Assembly: GCF_004210375.1 (NCBI RefSeq)
Contig: NC_134835.1
Coordinates: 68,912,447-68,976,446 of the forward strand
Direction of reading: 5' to 3'
Source of the DNA: Tachypleus tridentatus
Lineage: Eukaryota > Arthropoda > Merostomata > Xiphosura > Limulidae
DNA: 64,000 nucleotides
Every line of letters starts with the position of its first letter. Position 1 is the stretch's first letter. The notes under the pieces were generated by a model. It made no database searches and had not been told where the DNA came from. It saw only the letters and a program-made list of their open reading frames with translations. Below are positions 1 to 11,900 of the stretch, piece by piece. Made by a program: the position numbers and the translations under genes.

Positions 1-2
1 GG

Positions 3-212
3 GAAATGTTTCATCAAGACATCAGGAAAATGGAGAGAAGTTATCAGAGACGGTTGAACATCAGTGTGATGGCTGATTGCTGCTGGGCATTGAAAGAGGA
101 TGTTAGAGATGTAGAACATAAAGTAAAGACCACAAGACGTAGTTTTACAAAAAAAATCAAGATGAATGAGGATGAATATTCGCTTGACACTAATATTTTT
201 TCTTTCCTTTAG
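3..212 (+). CDS. C-terminal fragment of a multi-copy repeat-encoded protein
   Basis: The frame is open to the left edge and stops at 210-212, giving about 69 residues. It contains FHQDIRKMERSYQRR, then MADCCWALKED, then a basic tail (KTTRRSFTKK). I recognise the pattern FHQDI-x2-ME-x-RYQ, followed by MxADYCW and a basic C-terminus, as the end of an uncharacterised protein family present in many copies in arthropod genomes and probably carried by a mobile element. The N-terminal half of the same family appears at 63,241-64,000. A possible AATAAA lies at 240-245. Whether this copy is intact to the left cannot be seen, and no function is assigned. The family assignment is from memory of conserved blocks. 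Confidence 0.6.
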   Translation, partial: EMFHQDIRKMERSYQRRLNISVMADCCWALKEDVRDVEHKVKTTRRSFTKKIKMNEDEYSLDTNIFSFL

Positions 213-488
213 TTTTATTGTATTTTTGTTAACAAACATAATAAAAAAGTGTGCATTGTGATAAACGAATTGATAATTCGATTTAAGTATACTTTTTCTT
301 TCCGATTTGTAAGAATTTCTTACATGAGAAAATTAATATTATTTTCGAAATCTGTGTAGCTGAATTATGGAAAATCCATTATTAAACCCAAGACAACTTT
401 TAAAAAGTTTAACATCGCTGGCAGGGCCGGATTAAGGGCAACTGATGCCCTAAGCACAGCCCAACAATGGCGCCCCCCTCGGTCCCTC

Positions 489-785
489 CATTACTTAACT
501 ATTTGTTTGTTTTTTTGGAATTTCGCACAAAGCTACTCGAGGGCTATCTGTGCTAGCCGTCCCTAATTTAACAGTGTAAGGCTAGAGGGAAGGCAGCTAG
601 TCATCACCACCCACCGCCAACTCTTGGGCTACTCTTTTACCAACGAATAGTGTGATTGACCGTCACATTATACGCCCCCACGGCTGGGAGGGCGAGCATG
701 TTTAGCGTGACACGGGCGCGAACCCACGGATTACGAGTCGCACGCCTTACGCGCTTGGCCATGCCAGGCCTACATTACTTAACTA
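489..785 (-). mobile_element. SINE family A copy, full length, with target-site duplication
   Basis: This is a tRNA-derived SINE in minus orientation, with its body at 502-772. The head reads (minus) ggcctggcatggcc and the tail is ttgtttg-rich at 502-515. It is flanked by a 13-bp direct repeat, cattacttaacta, at 489-501 and 773-785. It sits inside the hAT element, so it is younger than the hAT insertion. Confidence 0.9.
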
Positions 786-1262
786 ACAAGACATTAAGAC
801 TCAATAAGTGCTGAAAGTGAAAAATAAAAGTTTGAAAATTTATAACCCTTCTTCAGTTTTCTTCCAGGTCAGAACTATATTAAATAAAAACTTTTTAAAT
901 TTTATTTATTTAACAGAGAGGGCATGGATCAAAATCAAGCAATGACTGAGGCCTTTTATTAAAAATGATGAGGGAAATCAATTCTTTGACTAATGATAAT
1001 TAAAAATAAGTATTTTTACTGTATATTTGTTTTCACTTTGAGTTAACAATTCTCAATTTGATGTTCACAAATTCACACTTTGATGTTAACAAAAATGAAA
1101 AATTTATCCAAAACCCTTTTATTCAAAAATTCTCACTTTGATGTTAACAATTTCTCACTTTGAACTAAAAACCCTGTAAGCAAATTATTTACTTATACCT
1201 TAATATTTATTTAAATTTTAAAAAGGTTTCTTCTAGACTTTTTAATTATAAAGTCCTCAAAA

Positions 1263-3845
1263 CTAATTTGGCATAAGAAATCTGCTTCTATACTTAGCAG
1301 AGACAAGGCATCCAGCCTGTCTTATCGCATAGTTGTTCTGTTGAGAATTTCGAGTTGAGAAAAATGAACGCTCAGCTGTGCAATTTGTGACAATTAATGT
1401 TAAAAATACACGAAATGCAACGTCTACGTTTGGAAATGCACACTCAATTTTGTCTTCTGAAATTATTTTATAAAGTTCGGCATGACTGAATCTGGTTTTA
1501 ACAGTTTTTGTTACACTGAACTTATGACGCGCATATGAGTGAAACTGGTGAAGCTCGGCAGAGAGATTAGTGTCCAAGTTCTCTGGATAAACATCAATTA
1601 GCTTTTGGGAACACAGAGAGTACCTTTCAGTTTCAGCAGATGAAGTGACGTTATTTGGCACATCACTTAGGAAAGAAAATCTGTTTGCTATTTCTTTGTA
1701 CACCTCTCCTCTTTTTCTCATCTGAGTTTCTAGTTTGTCATCAATTGTGTAGGTGGTGATACGAAATGTATCTCTGACATTCAAATCTACTTCTTGTGCA
1801 TCTCCGTCATTGAGTACCTTCTTTCTGACACTTTTATGAGTTCGAGCTGCATTGTAATCAACATCTTGCAGTATTTCATTTGCAACTGCTTCAAATCTTT
1901 CTGCATCATCCGTGAAAGTGCGTAGTTGATCAGCTAATGACCCGTACAGATCTGCACGTTTTTAAGTTCACATCCTCATTTTGCAAACTTGACTTGCTTT
2001 ATGATACTTTTGCAAAATCTCATCCCACTTGATCAACATAAAACCAAATTCTAGCTCTTGCATCTTGTTTCTAATATTGTCTGCTTCTTTTCTAGTGTCT
2101 CCCTTTTGTAACAGGTCTTCAACTAGACATTCTTAAGATTTCAAAATCTTAAAGAAAGACTTCAAAATTGCTGTTGGTTGACCATAGCATGTGCCTCCCA
2201 GATCAAAGAGGGATGTCAACACACTTTCATTTCGAAGACAAGCTTTAAGAATTTTTCACTGGCTGATTGAGGATGAAAATATGTACAGAGCAAATGCATT
2301 GCAGAGAAAACTGCCACTTAACAGCAGTCAACAGCACTTCTTACCAGATTTAGTGAATGGGCTGCACAGGGCACATATATGGCAAACTTATTTTCTTCTA
2401 AAATATTTTGCTGCATCCCCTTATAACGCCCAGACATGTCAGCAACACTGTCGTAAAATTGACCCATACATTTTGAAAAATTAAGTTTCAAACATTACAT
2501 AAGTACTGCAATACCTGGTTTTGACATTTCCTCACTGGTACGGGTTTTCAGTTCCAGAAAGGTTAAAAAGCGTTCAGTAAGCTGCTCATCTTTTAAGTAT
2601 CGAAGTACAGTACTTAACTGATCTTTACGTCAACTGACAAACTAAAATAACCAGAAGAATTTACTTCATCAACAATGAGCGTGTGTGGACTTCCTGAACC
2701 ATTGGTTCAATGAGTTCTTCACAGGCGGTTTTGGACTAGTAACAAGGATTTCTATATTTTGAAATGTGCCCTGCTAAAAATGTATCAAACTGACTTATGA
2801 GCTCAAGCAGCCCTAAAAAAATTCCCATTCTGCAGTGAACCAAATTTTTCATCTGTTCCTCGAAAAACCAGGCCATGTTCAGCTAACGTAGGAATAACAA
2901 CTATTACACGTTCCAAGACATATTCCCAGTAATTGCATTCTTCTTTAATTTGTTTTCCAACTCTTGTCGCAAGCCTAAACCTTGTCTGTGAGTTAAGTAT
3001 GTTAGCATAGAGTCTAGGTGAGTAGTGCTTCTTTCATGATGATCAATTACAATAGTATTTCGCCAGTCACTGAACCCTTCTCTTTCAACAAAATGCAAGG
3101 AAGATTTAGGGGCGAAAAGTTTACAAACAAAGCAGTAAACTGCCCCTGTTGATGGTGCATACAATAAACACTCTCTCTTGTATTGCTCACCATTGGCCTT
3201 TACCCAAAACAAAAGTTTTTGCGAAGAGTATCTCGTTAGTTTGCCACTATTGAAAGTCCGGTAAGATTTTCCAAATGGCCCATTGTGGAGTTGACAGTCA
3301 GTGAGCCCACAAGCAATCCAATAAACCACATCACCGGCAGAGAAATCGAACCACAACCCTGGATCTTTTGCTTTAGTTTCTTCATCTTTTGTAGACTGAA
3401 GCATTTTACCATAGTCCAGTAGATTTTCATTTTCAGCAATTATTTCAACTTCAAACTGTCTTGTAGAGCAACTTGCATCAACATTAACACTAGAGATATC
3501 AGGAGTATTTACTGGTAAAATGAAATCAGTTGTGAAACTTGTGCTAGTTGAGCCAGCCTGTGACACCTCAACGTCATCATGATGTTCTGACCTTGAAGTG
3601 GACAAAGTAGGACTTGTAGGTGTGGAGCTTGGTTCAACTTCAATCTTGTCAGAGTAAGATGCAGTACAAATGACTTCTGAAAACGGAGATGGGTTTTGAT
3701 TTTGAAGATCATGTTGTGTAAGTCGAGTGAAAAAAATTAGTCAGCTTTCCAGTCTTGACCACTAAATCCAAAGCCTTTTGTTGGTTCTTTTCTGCCAGTT
3801 TTCTCTTTTGTGCACCACTTAATTGAACACATTTCATCTTGCAGT
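1263..3845 (-). pseudogene. Broken hAT transposase (TTF zinc finger to HATC dimerisation domain)
   Basis: Read on the minus strand, an exon begins after a good acceptor (ttttcag, exon from 3845). It has MKCVQLSGAQKRKLAEKN at 3837, typical of ZMYM1-like hAT transposases. A run of seven T near 3731-3737 shifts the frame by one base, and the next frame then runs open to 2904. That part includes GLWFDFSAGDVVYWIACG, CLLYAPSTGAVYCFVC and SDWRNT, the TTF-type zinc-finger and DUF-like N-terminal blocks of this family. Further frameshifts and stops follow. The last block, 1784-1263, contains PNVDVAFRVFLTLIVTNC then TAERSFFS, the HATC dimerisation motif. Catalytic residues cannot be followed through the decayed middle. 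It is not functional as written. Confidence 0.8.
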
Positions 3846-3935
3846 CTGAAAAATACAGAAACAAACATAAATAAATAAACAAGAGAATATGGATCACATA
3901 TAGTTATAATGATTAGAAAAACACTGAAATTCATA

Positions 3936-6900
3936 AACGAAAATGTTGGTAAGACAGTTAAACATACTAAACTCTAGGTCCACATTTAGACAATGATTGT
4001 CAGAAAGTTATCCTAGGACCTAGGTCCATCAGCACATAAACATGAATTCATAAATACCTTTATTGATTTGCTGCATTCTGATTGGTTGAAAACTATTCGA
4101 GACTGGCTTCAATTCATTTCACAATAATTAGTTTTCAGTCATTACAAAAGTTTCACTGAGGTTGTTGCTATGGTAGCTATATGCAAGAAGCAACGTCAAT
4201 GATAATATGCAAATCCATTGTGAGCCAAAAAGTATTCCAAAACAATTTGTGATCAACAACACATACTGTAGTAGCCTATATACACAGAGATCATTCTGTA
4301 CTGGTGCACATACATAACATATAATCAACTGTAAACTGTACTGCACATTCAACTACTAAATACTTGGTTAGGCCTAGGCTAGAGTACCTTAATCCTAGTC
4401 AAATATCTAAAAAACGAGTTGTAACCTCAACTTTGAGTTCAGTTTTGACCTGGGTCTTTAGATGAGCCAACAAACCATACATCAACAAAATATGCATATG
4501 TCTGAAACTTTATGTGCATGCCTGGATGCCAAGGCAAATTCAAAACGACGGCCTTAAATTGGGAATAGCCCACTTCGTTATTCCAAGCTACAGTAGTGTT
4601 TCCAATATACTCACACTAAACTAGTTACAGTATTTAGGCCTAACGTTATTGTCACTCAGTTCTCAGATGACAAGACTAACGTTAGGCCTAATGCTAATAC
4701 ATTGCAACTGAGGCTACTAACATTAAGGCTAGCACTCAGTACTAACCTTGCTCATATGAACTTGTTCAATTCACGCACGTTTTTAGAGAATTCTAAATTA
4801 TTGATTTGTCGATTTTTAACAGTGTCTTTGTATGACCACAGTGCCACAGTACGATATTACTACTATTAGTATACTGTATACATAACAACGTTAAGGATCA
4901 ATTTGCTGTACATGTCGAAGTCTTACGCAATTTGACCCAAAAAGTGGAATTATTGCCTTTAGTCAGTCAGTTGTTTTCCCAGCTTTTCAGAAATGTAATA
5001 AAACACATACTGATCTGAATTTATAGTCGCAAAATAGTTGAATTAAACCTAAAAGATTGTTGTTGTTGTCTCTGTATTTCTGTTTTGGAATTGTTTGTTC
5101 GTTTCATAAAAAATATCGCCAGAGGGCCGGGCAGGGTCGGAGTATTATGACGTCAAGATAGGATCAAGGAAGAAGTAAGAAGAATATAATTGTGATTCCA
5201 TTTTTGGGTCTAAAATGGCGTATTTGATAAAATTTTGTTGGCTATTTATGAATGTGGATTTAAGACTGGGCACAGTTATATTTATAACCTAAGTAAATCT
5301 AAGCTTCAGATCTGTTTATATTATTACATAATCACAAGGGAATACATACATGCTTAAATACTCTTATAGGTTACATATAATATATGAACGGTGGCATTGC
5401 TACAGTGGTATTCCTTTTTAAATTTTTTCTTGCTATGATACATTTCAAAACATGTGCTCACACACAAAAGAGGTGTTTTTACAGCAAGTTGTTTGAAGTG
5501 AGAAAATTACGGCTCAGAAAAGCTTCAGTGGGAAACACACTTATAAAAATATTACAAAAGACACATGAATAATGCAATACTAACGCAAATAAAACTAGAA
5601 CAAACGACACAATAACCCAAATATAACGTACGAAAATAGAAGCCGAAAAAATATAAAACTAGCCAAGTCTCTTATTTGTCTCTAGATGTGACTGAATGAA
5701 GCAGTAAAAGGTAAAATAAAACAGTTCCATTGCCTATAATTTATTATAAATAGCCACAACAGAAGGAATGATTGAGAAAAATATTTCACCTTCAAAGTCA
5801 GACATCATAATATATGATCATCTTTTACCTGAAGTTTTATTAAAATTTTGTACTGCTCTTTGCAGTAATCATTCACAAATCAATGACTTTTACTTCAGGT
5901 GCATAGTTTAGTAATTTCTCGAAACTTTAGTCACTCACCGAGCCAAAGAAAATTTTTTTAACAATGCAGATTAAAGTCGAACACGGCAGATAAAGACAAT
6001 TACAAAAAAATTGACTAAAGTTTAGTGTGGCAGTGAAAGAGATAAGGGCATGATAGGTAGGGGGAAAACTCTGTGGCGTCCCCTTTCCCTTGGTGCACGT
6101 GCTTATTTTACTTAATGGTTAATTCAGAGCTGATCGCGGGCCTGTGTTATTCTTCTTTATGTCTCTATTACAATACAAACTGTGAAACTCACTTTAGAAA
6201 AATCGCCCATTATGGTCAAACTGACAGGCTAACTTCACCTTTACTTTCACTCTCATTAACGTAATTTTCGTCTAACTAATTTATTACTTCATTCCATGTC
6301 TGTATGTATTTATAAAATGCACAAAAATCTGGAAATATTTAATCCTCTAGTTGCAACAATATTACACATAACGAAAAATTTCGAGTAAAATAATCTCAAC
6401 AATATCATAAATGGCTAGTAAACAATTAAACTGTATATAGAATGTGCGAAATTTCTCATAACTATCACTTTCAAAATAATTAACTACTAACACTGTTATT
6501 ACGGAAACTAAACAATCATTAAATATTAAATCATCAAATAATCTAACTGATAATTTTGAAACTAAACAGTTTTGTATATCTAACAAAAGGATTATGTGGT
6601 TTATAGTGTTTCCATTTTGAATAACATATTCTTAAGAACTAAACACCTCTTCTCTTTCTTACTTTCCAACTTGACTTCTATGCTCAAAAGCTGAAATGTT
6701 TTATACGTCTCTTACACACACTCTATGTTCTTGAGAATACTTATGGTGATGGCGATTGGATGATTTGTTTTATTCAAGCACTTACTGTCATATGAAACTT
6801 TGTGTTAATTTCGGATTATGATATTTTTATTTTATTTAGATGCTACAGGAGCTTAGTATTAAAAATTATTTTCTATTAAAGAAAATCAGAAAGAACTTAT

Positions 6901-7318
6901 TAAAATACTAAATCCAAGCAGTCTCAAAATATATCATCACATATGTTTAGTATAAAAGTGTACGTGGTATATTTCTCTGCGAATTAATTTGTACACTTAA
7001 TATTTACAGAGGATCATTTACAAATTAATGGCGTATAAATTAGAAAACGTTTCCCTGCAAATATTAATACAATTATAAAGATTATGATCAACTGAGATGA
7101 TGATATGTGTTTCATATACCAGCCACAGTATTTTTTGGTGAGTGAGGCCCAAACGATCAATTACTAAACTGTCATTTTTATTCTTCAAAATACGAGGTTC
7201 AAGTAATCTTTTCAGAGCCTTACATTACAGTTTCTATTGAAACACAAAGTTTTATCACATGTTTTCACACGACGTATTTCTGGCCACCAAAATCTTCTAT
7301 TTCTTATTGCTTGTCATA
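3936..7318. other. Non-coding AT-rich stretch
   Basis: I see no supported gene. It probably includes the 5' non-coding part of the hAT element, since an acceptor sits at 3846. There is a perfect 14-bp inverted repeat at 4635-4690. Short open frames near 4128-4352, 5384-5572 and 6073-6586 lack recognisable motifs or splice context. Confidence 0.5.
4635..4690. repeat. Perfect 14-bp inverted repeat with 28-bp loop
   Basis: taggcctaacgtta at 4635-4648 is the exact reverse complement of taacgttaggccta at 4677-4690. The arms could form a hairpin. A related tgcctaatgc/ggcctaatgctaa motif follows at about 4684-4698. Function is unknown; it could be an old MITE end or a chance palindrome. Confidence 0.6.
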
Positions 7319-7320
7319 TA

Positions 7321-7527
7321 CAGTTACGACAGAAAGTGTTCGTACTCCTGCGTCCCGAGTAGTTTTTTGCTCATAACTTAAAAAGTATCACGATTAGGAT
7401 AATGAAAGTATAGTATATTATACATATACTAACACACATCTACATAAATTGTTATGTAATTAGACGACAAATAAACTGTTTATAAACAAATAACCAAAAA
7501 TAGGAGGAGCAGAAAGTGTTCATACAG
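7321..7527 (+). repeat. Left terminal inverted repeat of the Tc1 element (IR/DR type)
   Basis: The outer motif is acagaaagtgttcgtac at about 7329 and the inner one is gcagaaagtgttcatac at about 7510. Between them the sequence matches the reverse complement of the right repeat over almost its whole length, including tatcacgattaggataat. Confidence 0.9.
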
Positions 7528-7702
7528 TTCAGAACGTGTGAAAAAACTGATATTCCCGTGCAACTTTTGTTTAGTTTGGCGAATAAACTACATTATACCA
7601 TTCCAGAACTAGACACTGAGTTCATAATTATTAGAATTTAGCCAGCAAAAAATGTACTTCCGGCAATTTAGCGCCGTGTCCGTCATTATCTGCTTGGTTA
7701 TC

Positions 7703-8721
7703 ATGGTGAACAGGAAACAACCGTCCAGTGATTTAAAAAACCGAATAATTGTAAAATACAAGCCTCGTGTGTCTCTTTCCGGTATTGCAACACAACGTAA
7801 TGTGCCAAAATCTACTGTTCAACGCATGCCAAGTTTAAGCTTACAGGATCAACTGCTAACCTCCCTCGTTCCGGACACCTCACCAAAATTCCAGAGAGAA
7901 CCAAAAGGAAGGTTCTCAGAGAAGTTAGTAGGAACCATTGTTTAACACGTAATGGCATACAGAAACTGATAAGGGAAACTGAGGTTGAAGTAAGCACCTC
8001 TACAGTTACGAACATGTTACGCTCTTCTGGGTTCAAAGCATGCCGTCCTTGTAGAGCTCCATATTTGAAGCCTATTTATTTAAAAGCACATATTGAGGTG
8101 TGCAAGAAAGCATGTAGATAAACTCTTTACCTATTAGAAGAGTATTCATTGGTCAGACGAGACTAAAATCGAACTTTTCGGCTACAATGATGTTCGCTAT
8201 ATTTTCCGTAAGAAGGGGGAACGAAATCTTCCAAAGAACACTGTCCCTACAGTTAAACACGCAGGTGGCTCGATCCTGCTATGGAGTTTCTTCAGCTCAT
8301 CCGGTGTAGGCAGCCTTCACCTTGTCAACGGAATCATGAAAAAAGAAGAGTACGTTGATATTTAGGCACTTATATCAAGAATGATGCTCGGAACTTGCGG
8401 CTTGGGCGTCGTTGGATCTTCCATCACGACAACGACCCTAAGTACACATTGAAATATGTGCAATCCTGGTTGCAGAGGAACCATATAAGCGTTCTTGAGT
8501 GACCATCGCAGTCACCCGATCTCAACCCAATTGAAAACGTTTGACATGAGTTGAAGACCAGGGTTCATCAACGTCATCCGAAAAACTTGCAAGAATTGAA
8601 GACCTTCTGTAAAGAAGAATGGAAGAAAATACTAGTCGAGTACTGTCAAACGATCGTGGAGGGCTATGAGGAGAGATTGCGCCAAGTAATTCACCTGAAA
8701 GGCTACACAACTGACCATTAA
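7703..8721 (+). pseudogene. Broken Tc1-family transposase
   Basis: The likely start is ATG 7703 (MVNRKQPSSDLKNRIIV...), followed by a helix-turn-helix block (VSLSGIATQRNVPKSTVQR) as in the Tc1 paired-like DNA-binding domain. After about 80 residues the frame breaks. The DDE core is spread over several frames: IHWSDETKIELFGYND with the first catalytic Asp (about 8148), GGSILLW, then HHDNDPKYT with the second Asp (about 8424-8450), then PSQSPDLNPIEN with the acidic third residue (about 8508-8540). The C-terminus ends at 8721. At least two in-frame stops and several frameshifts are present. Length and order match a normal transposase of about 340 residues, so this is point decay and not deletion. 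Confidence 0.85.
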
Positions 8722-8729
8722 AGTAGACG

Positions 8730-8937
8730 CAAGAACACTTTCTGCCCCTCCTATGTTTGGTTATTTGTTTATAAACAGTTTATTGTTCCTTTAATTTACA
8801 TAAAAATTTATGTAAATGTGTGTTAGTATGATATGTATAACATACGTTACTTTTATTATCCTAATCGTGATACATTTTAAGTTATGAGAAAAAAACTACT
8901 CACGACGCAGGGGTACGAACACTTTCTGCCGTAACTG
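8730..8937 (-). repeat. Right terminal inverted repeat of the Tc1 element
   Basis: This is the reverse complement partner of 7321-7527. The inner motif gaacactttctgcccctcc is at about 8730 and the outer motif gaacactttctgccgtaac is at about 8917. Confidence 0.9.
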
Positions 8938-8939
8938 TA

Positions 8940-11900
8940 GTATTTCAGTTCTAGTAGACATAGTTGGAAGTCACATTAGGACTGCTGGTAATTATATGAC
9001 TGCCTGATTTTTGTAGACTTTAAACTGCTGTGATACTTTCTGATTAGTTGAATAACAACAAATCATACCTTAAGCTATAAAAATGTGATTGCGTTCTGGT
9101 GCAGTTCATTTTTACCCAATAAAAGATTGGTGTTTTTGTAGTATTTGCCTTTTATACCCTTTTGTCTGGCGTTGTCTACAAACATTTCCAGTACTGAGTT
9201 ATTTACAAACAATCGTAATAATGACACAGATTATTGTTACATGACTTACTAAACAACAATAGTCACTTACTGTAACTTTTACAACCAGCAGATTTTTAAT
9301 AAAAAGTTACTGGTTTTAATTTTTATGAGTTACATCAATATATATAAGCATAAGACTGCCTGAAAAAAATAAAAAATAACCTATTGTTCATGTTAATCAA
9401 ATTGGAAAACAGTTAAATTGTTGGCATTACTTGCAATGACAATAACTTTTTCAGCACATGAGTATCATCTTTAGTACAACCAATCATTATTTCACACTTC
9501 TGTATTTTCTGTTCAGCTGGATTGTCATAATTTGTGTTTATCAATGCTAATATTGAATGGCTCATTGACCTACGCATCAGTAGTTTGACATTGCTGCCTT
9601 CACTGATAGGTGGTCGTTGGAGCCTCTGTAGGTCTGGTTAGGTCCAACGTCCTAAATTACTATCATTGAGTCAGAAGGGATATAGCACAAGAAAAACACA
9701 TGAAGAGTAGTATGGTGCACAAAGGTTGTTTTTCCAAAGCCACTCATTGTGAAACAGGTGCAAGTTAGCAGAATCAGTGAAATTGAACTGTATTTTTATA
9801 TCATATTATTCTGTCTGTAATATCTCATTGCTTAAAATGAAAACAAGATAAAATGTTCTAAAACATCTACAATGTAGCCATAAAAACTACGAAATGCTTA
9901 ACTCAGATAAAAGTTTTTTTGAACAAAAAATAAAATAAAATTGTGCTCTGTACATTCACATTCACACCTGTCCATTGGTGTGTTTATGCATAGTGTTACT
10001 TTAACAGTAGTTACACGTAATTTATTCTACATTTAACACCACAACTGGTGATATACAGTGATAGTCGTTTTGCTGAATAAAATCATCTTTCCTCACTTTT
10101 GTATATTTTAACCTAAAGAAATCCAGTAATCTGTAGTTTCACTTTATTCAGATCAATGTTTAAGTCTAAAATAATGCATAACTGAATATATTGGTCTCAA
10201 AGTACCATAATGAACAATATGAAAGAGAAACATAATGTATACAATGTTTTCATTGTTGTTATTAGACAAATTATTTGTTGGTTTCAAATATTAAGATGTG
10301 CTGATACTAGGTTTCCCGTGTGAATATATTGTAGATATTGCATATGTAGTCTTAATATAGAATATTTGTCAACGGAGCCACTAAGTTCCTCTTACCTAAG
10401 TTACCTATTAACCTGGATTATTCAACAGAGGTGTCACATAAATTTTCTCGTGAGAAAGATTCGTATAACATAAGGCAGTATATCAAAATATACGGGGATC
10501 TTTTCTGCTTGCAGGTCAGGTGGTACCTTAAGGATGCAATATCCTATATTCTTTAATAAGAGTAAACGTCAGTCATGTGAGACGCAATTGCACTCTCAGA
10601 ATAATAATTTTTTGTTTTACACATGATGTTTTCTCATTCTGTAACATTATTATATTAATTTGTGTTAGATGCAGATTATTAAAGATCCAACACAATTCTT
10701 GTTTCTAGTCTTTTCCTTCCTTCCTTCGTTTCTGTTTTTTTGGGTTTTTTTCAAATAAAATTAAGGTCTGGAAATTAGGATTTTAGCTTCATAATACATT
10801 TTCTTCTAGGCTTCCTGTTTCTCTATGGATCTTTCCCTTCAGTGCACCTGAAAATACTACAGTACCGCCATCTCTGAGTCAGGAAATCCTCACAGGTAAA
10901 ATACAACAACAGCAGTGGCATTTCCATTCCCTCAACTTGGAACATTCATTGTCCTAATATTACAATTAATATGCACAGGCATACAAACAACATATATACA
11001 AGCATACGAACATAGTAAGTTACAAGTACCTGTAGGCACACTGTCTGCTATGATCAGTCATCAACTGGACAATAAACTCACTACTGCCAGAATTACAATG
11101 AAAATAAACATATGCAAGTTAGATAAAAGAGGAATTTTGAAATTAAATTTACAGATTTCTTAGCTTATCACTTGTATTGTTAAGGAGCATAACTTCTATA
11201 GTTAACAGGTTTCTTGTATATTTACAATTTATATCTCACGTTATAGCCCGTACCTTATTGATTCTTTGAATTTATGCAATGTCTATAATATAGGTTTGTG
11301 TTGTTCGAGCCTCATTTTTAATTAAAATGTCTTTCATTACAGATTTGGACTTGTTGTGTTTAATGAAGTCCTTCCTTTTGATGTTAATATTTACTTGACT
11401 GATCAAGAAATAAGTTTCTATAAACACACACATTTTATGTTTACAGTAAAATTCAATCTACTTATTCTGACATCAATTGTTTGAAATTATTATCTTCACA
11501 TGTATTAGACACTCTAATGATCATTCCTTCCATTTAAAATTTTAGGTACTGTATCTAAAATTATTAATTTTCTCAACTGTTATGGTACAGTGACCTGTTC
11601 TGCAGAATTTTCACATTTTTTATTTGTAGGTCACAAAGTAAATGTCACGAAGGCTATTTATCTTTTGATCGCATAACCAAAACTACTGTCAGTCTCAAAA
11701 CTGTTTTATCGTTTATAATTTACTGATTAATGCAAAATATTTTGTAAATGTTTTGCTATGAAATTCTCCTAGATGGTTCAGAAAAAACCATCAAAAAAAA
11801 AGTTTCCTTTTGTTTTCAAAGTTCAAAAGTCATTCCATAGCTGCGAATGAAAGAATCTCATTTAGGTATTATAAATCTAAAAGCGTTCTAACATTTAGAA

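Larger units (their letters stand above)
422..3935 (-). mobile_element. Decayed hAT-superfamily DNA transposon (ZMYM1-like transposase)
   Basis: The left terminus begins cagggccggattaagg at 422, a sequence typical of hAT inverted-repeat ends. The 8 bases before it (414-421, atcgctgg) are the expected place for a target duplication. Inside, on the minus strand, is a broken transposase with a TTF-type zinc-finger region and a C-terminal hAT dimerisation segment. I could not find the matching right terminus (ccttaatccggccctg) to the right of the coding remnant, so the right boundary is approximate. A SINE was inserted into the left end later. Confidence 0.75.
7321..8937 (+). mobile_element. Tc1-like transposon, full length (1,617 bp), inactive
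   Basis: The element is bounded by TA at 7319-7320 and 8938-8939. Its ends are CAGTTACG... and ...CGTAACTG, as in Tc1 elements. Terminal inverted repeats of about 205 bp (7321-7527 and 8730-8937) are roughly 90% identical by eye. Each carries the motif gcagaaagtgttc twice, near its outer and inner ends, about 180 bp apart. This is the IR/DR layout in which transposase binds two direct repeats per end. The internal transposase gene is broken. Confidence 0.92.

Noticed and set aside
2191-2484. Plus-strand open frame of 97 codons
   Set aside because: It is antisense to the decayed hAT transposase, whose minus-strand blocks explain the sequence.
5111-5135. gccagagggccgggcagggtcgg as the missing right end of the hAT element
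   Set aside because: It is in the same orientation as the left terminus and not inverted, and the match is partial.
10915-11163. Open frame starting MAFPFPQLGTFIVLILQL, resembling a signal peptide
   Set aside because: Only the first residues look like a signal peptide. Nothing downstream matches a family and no splice signals support it.
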